64,000 bases of DNA from Aeromicrobium massiliense JC14 (GTDB taxonomy: Bacteria > Actinomycetota > Actinomycetes > Propionibacteriales > Nocardioidaceae). Both the position numbers and the translations under genes were made by a program. Of this stretch, positions 32,737 to 39,850 are shown in pieces. Positions within the stretch are counted from its first letter, which is position 1; each line of letters begins with the position of its first letter. Below the pieces are notes generated by a model. It was not told the origin of the DNA. It did no database searches and was given only the letters and a program-made list of their open reading frames with translations. The stretch covers positions 1,012,534 to 1,076,533 of the forward strand of contig NZ_HE978637.1 of NCBI RefSeq assembly GCF_000312105.1, given 5' to 3'.

Positions 32737-34241
32737 GCGGGCGGCTGTTCGGCGTCGGCGTCGGCCCCGGCGACCCCGAGCTCATCACCCTCAAGGCCGC
32801 CCGGCTCATCGGCGCCGCGGACGTCGTGGTCTACCACTCCGGCGTCGGCAAGCAGTCGAACGCGCGCCGCATCGCGTCCGGGCTGATCCCCGATGGCGTC
32901 GTCGAGGAGGAGCTCGTCTACCCGGTCACGACCCAGACGTCCGACCACCCGGGCGGCTACGCCGGCGCGATGGCCGACTTCTACGCCGAGTGCGCCGACC
33001 GGCTGCGCGTCCACCTGGCCGCCGGCCGCGACGTCGTCGTGCTGGCCGAGGGCGACCCGATGCTCTACGGCTCGTTCATGTACCTGCACGACCGGCTCAG
33101 CGACGACTTCGAGACGCAGGTCGTGGCTGGCGTCCCGGCGTTCGCCGCCGCCACCGCGACGACGGCGCTGCCGCTGGTGCGCCAGACCGACGTGCTGGCG
33201 GTGCTGCCCGGCACGCTGCCCGAGCCCGAGCTCGCGCGCCGCCTGGCCGACACCGACGGCGCCGTCATCATGAAGCTCGGCCGCACGTTCGCGAAGGTGC
33301 GCTCCGCGCTCGAGCAGGCGGGACGCGTCGAGGGCTCCTGGTACGTCGAGCGCGCCTCGATGGACGCCGAGCGGGTGCTGCCCGTGGCCGACGTGGACCC
33401 CGAGACCGTCCCGTACTTCTCGATCGTGCTGGTGCCGGGCGACACCCGTCCGGGCGTGAAGCGGTACGAGGAGCCGGCTCCCGCGGCCGTCGAGCCGGCG
33501 TCCGACGCCGAGGTCGTCGTCGTGGGCCTCGGTCCGGGCCCCGATCGCTGGCTCTCCCCCGAGGCGTCCCAGGTGCTCGCCGAGGTCGGCCACGTCATCG
33601 GGTACGGGCCGTACGTCGAGCGGGTCCCGCAGCGTCCGGGCCTCGTGCGTCACGCGTCGGGCAACACCGTCGAGGTCGACCGCGCCCGCGAGGCGCTCGA
33701 GCTCGCGCTGGCCGGCGAGCGCGTCGCCGTGGTCTCCGGCGGCGACGCGGGCATCTTCGGCATGGCGTCGGCCGTGTTCGAGGCGGCCGAGGACGAGCGC
33801 TACGCCGGGGTCGCGGTGCGGGTGGTGCCCGGCATCTCGGCCGTGCAGGCCGTCGCCGCCAAGGCCGGCGCCCCGATCGGCGCCGACTTCGCGGTGATGA
33901 GCCTGTCGGACCGGCTCAAGCCGTGGGACGTGGTGGTCAAGCGGCTGCGCGCGATCGCGGAGGCGGACCTCGTGCTCGCGCTCTACAACCCGCGCTCGCG
34001 CTCACGCACCGAGCAGGTGGCGCAGGCGCAGGCGGTGCTGCTGGAGCACAAGGCGCCCGAGACGGTCGTGGTCGTGGGCCGCGACGTCGGCCGCGCCGAG
34101 GAGAGCCTCACCGTGACGACGCTCGGCGAGCTCGACCCGGAGACCGTCGACATGAAGTGCCTGCTGCTCATCGGCGCGTCGTCCACCCGGGTCACGCCGG
34201 CCGGCCGCGTCTGGAGCCCCCGCTTCGTCGAGCAGGCCTGA
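32733..34241 (+). CDS. cobIJ: Bifunctional CobI-CobJ (precorrin-2 C20- and precorrin-3B C17-methyltransferase)
   Basis: 502-residue fusion of two tetrapyrrole methyltransferases. Residues 1 to about 245 are CobI: GVGVGPGDPELITLKAARLIGAADVVVYHS and VVLAEGDPMLYGSFMYLHDRL. Residues about 255-502 are CobJ: VVVVGLGPGPDRWLSPEASQVLAEVGHVIGYGPYVERV, VVSGGDAGIFGMAS, VVPGISAVQAVAAKAGAPIG and LYNPRSRSR. It performs the C-20 methylation of precorrin-2 and, after CobG action, the ring-contracting C-17 methylation. CobIJ fusions are well known in actinobacteria. GTG overlaps the cobH stop (GTGA). Confidence 0.95.
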   Translation: MSGRLFGVGVGPGDPELITLKAARLIGAADVVVYHSGVGKQSNARRIASGLIPDGVVEEELVYPVTTQTSDHPGGYAGAMADFYAECADRLRVHLAAGRDVVVLAEGDPMLYGSFMYLHDRLSDDFETQVVAGVPAFAAATATTALPLVRQTDVLAVLPGTLPEPELARRLADTDGAVIMKLGRTFAKVRSALEQAGRVEGSWYVERASMDAERVLPVADVDPETVPYFSIVLVPGDTRPGVKRYEEPAPAAVEPASDAEVVVVGLGPGPDRWLSPEASQVLAEVGHVIGYGPYVERVPQRPGLVRHASGNTVEVDRAREALELALAGERVAVVSGGDAGIFGMASAVFEAAEDERYAGVAVRVVPGISAVQAVAAKAGAPIGADFAVMSLSDRLKPWDVVVKRLRAIAEADLVLALYNPRSRSRTEQVAQAQAVLLEHKAPETVVVVGRDVGRAEESLTVTTLGELDPETVDMKCLLLIGASSTRVTPAGRVWSPRFVEQA

Positions 34242-34244
34242 GCC

Positions 34245-34610
34245 GTGGACCGGGTCCGGCTCGCCGTCGTCGCGTTCGCGCTGCTGCTGATGGCGCGCTC
34301 GGCCGTCGCCCCGCTCGAGGTCGTCGCGCTCGACACCGTGCTGCTCGTCCTGGGACTCGTCGCCGCCGCCGTGGTCCCGTGGACGTGCGTCGCGAACCAC
34401 CGCAGGCACCCGATCGCGTCCAACCGGACGGCCGCGGCCGTGGCCGCCGCCGGGTTCGTCGTGCTGGTCGGGTACCTGGCCGTCTCCACGGGCGAGGACG
34501 GAACGTCGGTCGGCTCGGGTCTGGCAGCGCTCGTCGCGCTCGTCGGACTCCTCGTCGGCGCCGTCACGACCAGCCGGCACGCGGCGGAGCGGACCTCGCC
34601 CCGTCGCTGA
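34245..34610 (+). CDS. Small hydrophobic membrane protein of unknown function
   Basis: 121-residue protein with four predicted membrane helices and a short cytoplasmic loop (NHRRHPIASNRT). GTG at 34245 lies 3 bp after the cobIJ stop, so it could be translated with that operon. No family is recognised. It ends just before the 72-bp repeat array. A role in corrinoid or cobalt handling is possible only by position. Confidence 0.55.
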   Translation: MDRVRLAVVAFALLLMARSAVAPLEVVALDTVLLVLGLVAAAVVPWTCVANHRRHPIASNRTAAAVAAAGFVVLVGYLAVSTGEDGTSVGSGLAALVALVGLLVGAVTTSRHAAERTSPRR

Positions 34611-34626
34611 GCGGCCTCCCCGTCCC

Positions 34627-34986
34627 CGAGCGGTGAGCTGGCAACCTCATCACGGGTCGATCCGGTTGCTCACTCACCGCTCCCGAGGGGCGTCAGTCCG
34701 AGCGGTGACCTGGCAACCTCATCACCGGTCGATTCCGTTGCTCACCCACCGCTCCCGAGGGGCGCCAACCCGAGCGGTGAGCTGGCAACTTCATCACAGG
34801 TCGATCCGGTTGCTCACCCACCGCTCCCGAGGGGCGTCAGTCCGAGCGGTGACCTGGCAACCTCACCACGGGCCGATTCAGTTGCTCACTCACCGCTCCC
34901 GAGGGGCGCCAACCCGAGCGGTGAGCTGGCAACCTCATCACGGGTCGATCCGGTTGCTCACCCACCGCTCCCGAGGGGCGTCGGCG
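34627..34986. repeat. Five tandem 72-bp palindromic repeats
   Basis: Units begin at 34627, 34699, 34771, 34843 and 34915. Each has an outer inverted repeat GAGCGGTGAG / CTCACCGCTC and an inner one GCAACC / GGTTGC, so each unit can fold into a long hairpin. Units 1, 3 and 5 share GTGAGCTGG, while 2 and 4 share GTGACCTGG. The linkers alternate as well (GTCAGTCC after units 1 and 3, GCCAACCC after 2 and 4), indicating a 144-bp dimer as the amplified unit. It fills the 378-bp gap between the convergent cobIJ-side gene and cobM. An in-frame ORF exists only because 72 is a multiple of 3. Confidence 0.9.
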
Positions 34987-34988
34987 GG

Positions 34989-35744
34989 CTAGCCCCTCGC
35001 GCGGCGCTCGCGGCTGGCGGCGTAGAGGAACGACTCACCGCCGCGGACGTCCGGGGCCAGGGCCGGGCCGACGAGGATGACCGCGGCCTGGCGCAGACCC
35101 GCCTCCTCGACCTGGTCGGCGATGTCGCCGAGCGTGCCCCGCAGCACGAGCTCCTCGGGCTGCGTGGCCCGTGAGACGACCGCCACCGGGCACGCCTCGC
35201 CGTAGTGCTCGGCCAGCTCGGCGGCGAGCTCGCGCGTGCGGGTGATGCCCAGGTGCATGGCCAGCGTCGCGCCGGTCGCCGCGAACGCCGCGAGCTTCTC
35301 CCCCTCGGGCATCGCCGTCGAGCGCGCCTGGGTGCGGGTGAGGACGACCGACTGGGCCAGCTCGGGCACGGTCAGCTCGGCGCCGAGGATCGCCGCGGCC
35401 GCCGCATAGGCCGGCACGCCGGGGGTGACGTCCCACGGCACCTGGGCGGCGTCGAGCCGGCGGGCCTGCTCGTGCACGGCCGAGTACAGCGACGGGTCGC
35501 CCGAGCACAGCCGGACGACGTCGCGTCCCTCGGCGTGGGCGTCGACCAGGTGGGCGGTGATCTCGTCCAGGTCCAGGTGCTGGGTGTCGACCAGCCGGGC
35601 GTCGTCACGGCAGTGGCCCAGCACCTCGGCGTCCAGGTACGTGCCGGCGTACAGGACGACGTCCGCGGCCTGCAGCAGGCGCACGGCGCGCAGGGTCAGC
35701 AGGTCGGCGGCGCCGGGGCCGGCCCCCACGAAGTGGACGGTCAT
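34989..35744 (-). CDS. cobM: Precorrin-4 C11-methyltransferase CobM
   Basis: 251-residue methyltransferase: TVHFVGAGPGAADLLTLRAVRLLQAADVVLYAGTYL, VVRLCSGDPSLYSAVHEQ, VTPGVPAYAAAAAILGAELTVPE and AMHLGITRTRELAAEL, all typical of CobM/CbiF. It methylates precorrin-4 at C-11. The ATG overlaps the cobL stop (ATGA), so it is the second gene of a short minus-strand operon. Its stop is 3 bp from the edge of the repeat array, which may act as its terminator. Confidence 0.95.
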   Translation of the reverse strand: MTVHFVGAGPGAADLLTLRAVRLLQAADVVLYAGTYLDAEVLGHCRDDARLVDTQHLDLDEITAHLVDAHAEGRDVVRLCSGDPSLYSAVHEQARRLDAAQVPWDVTPGVPAYAAAAAILGAELTVPELAQSVVLTRTQARSTAMPEGEKLAAFAATGATLAMHLGITRTRELAAELAEHYGEACPVAVVSRATQPEELVLRGTLGDIADQVEEAGLRQAAVILVGPALAPDVRGGESFLYAASRERRARG

Positions 35745-36949
35745 GACTCTCCCTTGGTGACGGACCACTGGCTCACGGCCCGGGCCGGCGTCCAGCCGGT
35801 GAAGCCGCCGAGCGGCTCGGCGCGCTCGACGGACAGGCGGACGAGCTCGCCGCCGTGGCGACGGTAGCGGTCGAGCAGCACGGCCTCGGTCTCGGCCGTC
35901 ACGCCGTGCACGACGAGCCGGCCGCCCGGTCCGAGCGCGTCCCAGCAGGCGTCCAGCACGCCGGGCGCGGTCGCTCCCCCGCCGACGAACACCGCGTCCG
36001 GACGCTCGAGACCGGCCAGCGCGTCCGGGGCGGTGCCCTCGACGACGACGAGCCCGGGCACGCCGTGCTTCTCGGCGTTGGCGCGCACGAGGGCGAGCCG
36101 GTCGGGGCGCGGCTCGACCGCGATCGCGCGGGCGGTGGGCCAGGCACGCATCCACTCCACACCGACCGAGCCGCTACCCGCTCCGACGTCCCACAGCAGC
36201 TGACCAGGCGCGGGCGCGAGCCGGGCGAGGGCGCTGGCGCGCAGGTCGCGCTTGGTGATCTGGCCGGCGTGCTCGAAGGCGTCGTCGGGCAGCACGCCGC
36301 CGGACGTCCAGCCGGGCCCGGCACCGTGCACCTCGACCGCGAGCACGTTCAGCCGCGGCACCTCCGGGACGTCCCACCCCGCGGCCGTGCCCGATGTGCG
36401 CGACTCGGCCGCGGACCCGAGGTCGCCGAGCACGGTCAGCCGGCTGTCGCCCCAGCCGAGGCCGTCGAGCAGCGCGGCGACGAGGGCCGGCGTCGTCTCG
36501 TCGCTGGAGAGCACGAGCAGGCGGCGGCCGGCGGCCAGGGCGGGCACGACCAGCCGGACCTCGCGCCCGACCAGCGAGACGACGGTCGCACTCTCGGCCG
36601 GCCAACCCATCCGCGCCCGGGCCAGCGCCACCGACGACACGGCCGGCACGATCGTGACCCGCCCCGGGCCGAGGACGTCCAGCAGCGTGGTGCCGATGCC
36701 CGAGACGAGCGGGTCGCCCGAGGCCAGCACCACGACGGGAGCCTGGGCGTCGGCGAGCAGACCGGCAAGGTTCTCGCGCAGCGGCGACGGCCACGGAACC
36801 CGCTCCTGGCCGACCACCGGGGGCACGTCGGCGAGGTGCCGGGCGCCGCCCAGCAGCGTCCCGGCGCCGCGCACGAGCCCACGGGACGCCTCGGGGAGTC
36901 CGGCCCAGCCGTCGGCGCCGACGCCGACGACGGTCACGTGCGCATCCAT
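35741..36949 (-). CDS. cobL: Precorrin-6Y C5,15-methyltransferase (decarboxylating) CobL
   Basis: 402-residue fusion of CbiE-like and CbiT-like domains. The N-terminal half (1-205) has VTVVGVGADGWAGLPEASRGLVRGAGTLLGG, VVVLASGDPLVSGIG and PAVSSVALARARMGWP. The C-terminal half (210-402) is a class I methyltransferase with QITKRDLRASALARLAP, LLWDVGAGSGSVGVEWMRAWP and DAVFVGGGATAPGVLDACW. It methylates C-5 and C-15 and removes the acetate carboxyl at C-12. ATG at 36949 is chosen; a TAGGGT box 8 nt upstream suggests a leaderless mRNA. Divergent from the riboswitch-controlled chelatase operon. Confidence 0.93.
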   Translation of the reverse strand: MDAHVTVVGVGADGWAGLPEASRGLVRGAGTLLGGARHLADVPPVVGQERVPWPSPLRENLAGLLADAQAPVVVLASGDPLVSGIGTTLLDVLGPGRVTIVPAVSSVALARARMGWPAESATVVSLVGREVRLVVPALAAGRRLLVLSSDETTPALVAALLDGLGWGDSRLTVLGDLGSAAESRTSGTAAGWDVPEVPRLNVLAVEVHGAGPGWTSGGVLPDDAFEHAGQITKRDLRASALARLAPAPGQLLWDVGAGSGSVGVEWMRAWPTARAIAVEPRPDRLALVRANAEKHGVPGLVVVEGTAPDALAGLERPDAVFVGGGATAPGVLDACWDALGPGGRLVVHGVTAETEAVLLDRYRRHGGELVRLSVERAEPLGGFTGWTPARAVSQWSVTKGES

Positions 36950-37015
36950 GGTCGTGCACCCTAGCCGCGCCGGTCCGGCCCGCGGACCCCCTGTCCCGCA
37001 CGGCCCCGTGGCGTC

Positions 37016-37021
37016 TAGGGT
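37016..37021 (+). promoter_or_regulatory. -10 box (TAGGGT) before riboswitch 2
   Basis: TAGGGT lies about 12 nt before the conserved part of the second cobalamin aptamer, as expected for the promoter of the chelatase operon. A second TAGGGT on the opposite strand (36958-36963) serves cobL, so the two promoters are back to back. Confidence 0.45.
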
Positions 37022-37027
37022 GTGCGT

Positions 37028-37152
37028 CGAAGGAACGAGGTGCCCCACGGCCGACGGCCACGGGGAGAATCTGGGAAGCCGGTGAGAGTCCGGCACAGGC
37101 CCGCTGCGGTGACTCAGGCACGACCTGGGAAGTCCGAAGACCGGCCTCGGTC
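37028..37152 (+). promoter_or_regulatory. Cobalamin riboswitch 2 (chelatase-cobO-cobBC-cobA operon)
   Basis: The aptamer has GAGGTGCC, then GGGAAGCCGGTGAGAGTCCG, the CCCGCTGCGGTGA core and GGAAGTCCGAAGACCGG, in the canonical order. It leads the five-gene operon from the ChlI/ChlD-like gene to the phosphatase. Confidence 0.93.
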
Positions 37153-37156
37153 CGAC

Positions 37157-37178
37157 CCGCGACGCAACCGCGTCGCGG
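37157..37178 (+). terminator. Hairpin in expression platform of riboswitch 2
   Basis: CCGCGACGC-AACC-GCGTCGCGG is a perfect 9-bp stem between the aptamer and the start codon at 37209. It lacks a T-tract, so it may act by Rho or by masking translation rather than as an intrinsic terminator. Confidence 0.5.
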
Positions 37179-37208
37179 ACCGTCGTGGCAATCGAGCGGG
37201 AGCCTCAC

Positions 37209-39236
37209 ATGCCAGCGCAGTACCCCTTCTGTGCCGTCGTCGGCGCCGACGACATGACCCTCGCCCTCACCCTGGTCGCGATCGACCCGCTCATCGGCGG
37301 CGTCCTGGTCCGCGGGGAGAAGGGCACCGCCAAGACCACCACCGTCCGCGGCCTCGCCGAGGTGCTGCCGCCGGTGCGGACGTTCGAGGGCGACCGGTTC
37401 TCGGCCGACCCCGACGACCCTGCCGCCGTCTCCCCCGACGGACCGTTCGCCGCGGGCACGCCCGTGGCCGAGCGGCCCGTGCGGCTCGTCGAGCTCCCGG
37501 TCGGCGCCAGTGACGACCGCGTGACCGGGTCGCTGCGCCTGGACTCCGCCCTGCGCGAGGGCAAGGTCGAGCTCGAGCCCGGCCTGCTCGCCCGCGCCCA
37601 CCGCGGCCTGCTCTACGTCGACGAGGTCAACCTGCTGCACGACCACCTCGTCGACCTGCTGCTGGACGCCGCCGCCACCGGCCGGGTGAGCATCGAGCGC
37701 GACGGCCTGTCGATGGAGCACGCCTCGCGGTTCGTGCTCATCGGCACCATGAACCCCGAGGAGGGCGAGCTGCGCCCGCAGCTGCTCGACCGCTTCGGCC
37801 TCACCGTCGAGGTCGCCGCGCCGCGGGACCCGGCGCTGCGCGTCGAGGTGGTGCGCCGCCGGCTCGCGTTCGACGCCGACCCCGAGGGCTTCGCCGGCCG
37901 CTGGGCCGCCGAGCAGGACGCGTTGCGCGACCGCCTCGCGGCCGCCCAGCAGCTGGTGGCCGAGGTGGACCTCGACGACGAGACGCTCATGACCATCGCC
38001 GAGATCTGCGCCGCGTTCGACGTCGACGGCCTGCGGGCCGACCTCGTGACCGCCCGCGCTGCCGCGGCCCACGCCGCCTGGCAGGGCCGCACCCACGTCA
38101 CCCGCGAGGACGTCCGCGTGGCCGCCCGGCTGGCGCTGCCGCACCGGCGCCGGCGCAACCCGTTCGACGAGCCGGGGCTGGACGAGCAGCAGCTCGACGA
38201 CCTGCTCGGCGACGACGAGCCGGACCCGGGCCCCGAGCCCGACGGCGACGGACCCGACGACGGCGGTCCTGGCGACGGCAGCCCCGAGGACGGGCCCCAG
38301 GACGGACCGGCCGACGACGCGTCCGACCAGGCCCCGCAGCCGCCGCAGCCCCAGCAGACCGACGAGCAGGGCGAGAGGCAGCCCGCCGGCGCCGGCACGG
38401 TCGCCGCGGCCGGCGCGCCCGGTCGCGCCCGGCTGCTCGTCGTCCGCGGTACCGGCGAGGGCCAGGCCGGACGCCGCTCCCGGGCCCGCACCCCGCAGGG
38501 CCGCGTGGTCGGCGTGCAGCGCGACCGCACCGCCCCCGGGCGCCTGCACCTGAGCGGCACCATCGCCGCCGCCGCGCCGCACCAGCAGGATCGCGGTGGG
38601 CTGACCGACGGCCGCGGCGTCGTGCTCGCCCCGTCCGACCTGCGCCGGGCCGAGACGGTCGGGCAGGAGTCCAACCTCGTCCTGCTGTGCGTCGACGCGT
38701 CCGGCTCGATGGCCGCGCGCCGCCGCATGGAGCAGGTGAAGACCGCCGTGCTGTCGCTGCTGCTGGACGCCTACCGCCGCCGCGACAAGGTAGCCCTGGT
38801 GACCTTCCGCCAGCACGCCGCGGACGTCACGCTCCCCCCGACCGGCTCGGTCGACGTCGCCTCACGCCGCCTGGCCGACCTGCCGGCCGGCGGCCGCACC
38901 CCGCTCGCCGAGGGCCTGGAGCGGTGCGCCGACGTGCTGCGCCGCGAGGCCCTGCGCGACCCGTCCCGGCGTCCGCTGCTCGTCGTCGTCACCGACGGCC
39001 GCGCCACCTCGGGCGCCGACGCGCTGGGCCGGGCCCACCGCGCCGCCGGGCACCTGGCCGCCACCGGCGTGCAGAGCATCGTCGTCGACTGCGAGACCGG
39101 ACGCTTCCGGCTCGGCCTCGCCGGTCAGCTCGCCCAGCACCTCGGGGCCGAGCACGTCCCGCTCGGCGAGGTCACCGCCGACGGGCTGACCGGCGTCGTG
39201 CACGCCGCCACCGCGCCGCGCGAGGGGGTGGCCTGA
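37209..39236 (+). CDS. ChlI/ChlD-type chelatase ATPase subunit (cobaltochelatase partner)
   Basis: 675-residue protein combining a MoxR/ChlI-like AAA+ domain (1 to about 320; Walker A GEKGTAKTT at 36-44, Walker B GLLYVDEVNLL, sensor GTMNPEEGEL), an acidic Asp/Gly/Pro/Gln-rich linker (about 330-400) and a C-terminal VWA domain with the MIDAS motif DASGSM (about 496-501) and a later DGRATSGAD. This is the BchI-BchD fusion found in actinobacteria beside CobN. It most likely replaces CobS and CobT as the ATPase motor of cobaltochelatase. GGGAG lies 6 nt before the ATG. Controlled by cobalamin riboswitch 2. Confidence 0.9.
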   Translation: MPAQYPFCAVVGADDMTLALTLVAIDPLIGGVLVRGEKGTAKTTTVRGLAEVLPPVRTFEGDRFSADPDDPAAVSPDGPFAAGTPVAERPVRLVELPVGASDDRVTGSLRLDSALREGKVELEPGLLARAHRGLLYVDEVNLLHDHLVDLLLDAAATGRVSIERDGLSMEHASRFVLIGTMNPEEGELRPQLLDRFGLTVEVAAPRDPALRVEVVRRRLAFDADPEGFAGRWAAEQDALRDRLAAAQQLVAEVDLDDETLMTIAEICAAFDVDGLRADLVTARAAAAHAAWQGRTHVTREDVRVAARLALPHRRRRNPFDEPGLDEQQLDDLLGDDEPDPGPEPDGDGPDDGGPGDGSPEDGPQDGPADDASDQAPQPPQPQQTDEQGERQPAGAGTVAAAGAPGRARLLVVRGTGEGQAGRRSRARTPQGRVVGVQRDRTAPGRLHLSGTIAAAAPHQQDRGGLTDGRGVVLAPSDLRRAETVGQESNLVLLCVDASGSMAARRRMEQVKTAVLSLLLDAYRRRDKVALVTFRQHAADVTLPPTGSVDVASRRLADLPAGGRTPLAEGLERCADVLRREALRDPSRRPLLVVVTDGRATSGADALGRAHRAAGHLAATGVQSIVVDCETGRFRLGLAGQLAQHLGAEHVPLGEVTADGLTGVVHAATAPREGVA

Positions 39237-39850
39237 TGCCGCAGGGCAAGCCGCTGGTCGTCCCCGACGACGGGCTCACCACGCGCCAGCGCCGCAACCG
39301 GCCGCTGCTGATGGTCCACACCGGCGACGGCAAGGGGAAGTCGACCGCCGCGTTCGGGCTCGCGATGCGCGCCTGGAACCAGGGCTGGGACATCGGCGTC
39401 TTCCAGTTCGTGAAGTCGGCCAAGTGGCGCATCGGTGAGCAGACCGTGCTCGAGCGCCTGGCCCGTCTGCACGACGAGACCGGCGAGGGCGGGCCCGTCG
39501 AGTGGCACAAGATGGGCTCGGGCTGGTCGTGGAGCCGCAAGGAGGGCTCCGAGGCCGACCACGCCGCGGACGCCGCCGAGGGCTGGGCCGAGGTCAAGCG
39601 CCGCATCCAGGCCGAGCGCCACCGGCTCTACGTCCTGGACGAGTTCACCTACCCGATGCAGTGGGGCTGGGTCGACGTCGACGACGTCGTCGACACCCTC
39701 GCGAACCGGCCCGGCACGCAGCACGTCGTGGTCACCGGCCGCCGCGCCGACCCGCGCCTGCTCGAGGTCGCCGACCTGGTCACCGAGATGCAGCACGTCA
39801 AGCACCCCATGGACGTGGGCCAGAAGGGCCAGCGAGGCATCGAGTGGTGA
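39236..39850 (+). CDS. cobO: Cob(I)yrinic acid a,c-diamide adenosyltransferase CobO
   Basis: 204-residue CobA/CobO/BtuR-type adenosyltransferase: a P-loop with VHTGDGKGKSTAAFGLAMRAW, FQFVKSAKW, GWSWSRKEGSEAD, LYVLDEFTYPMQWGWVD and VVTGRRADPRLLEVADLVTEM. It attaches the 5'-deoxyadenosyl group from ATP to the reduced cobalt of the corrinoid. The ATG shares one base with the chelatase stop (TGATG), and its stop overlaps the GTG of the next gene. Confidence 0.95.
   Translation: MPQGKPLVVPDDGLTTRQRRNRPLLMVHTGDGKGKSTAAFGLAMRAWNQGWDIGVFQFVKSAKWRIGEQTVLERLARLHDETGEGGPVEWHKMGSGWSWSRKEGSEADHAADAAEGWAEVKRRIQAERHRLYVLDEFTYPMQWGWVDVDDVVDTLANRPGTQHVVVTGRRADPRLLEVADLVTEMQHVKHPMDVGQKGQRGIEW

Noticed and set aside
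34633..34992. 119-residue ORF across the 72-bp repeats
   Set aside because: It is open only because the unit length is a multiple of three. The units are better explained as palindromic DNA, and no ribosome-binding site or protein family supports translation.
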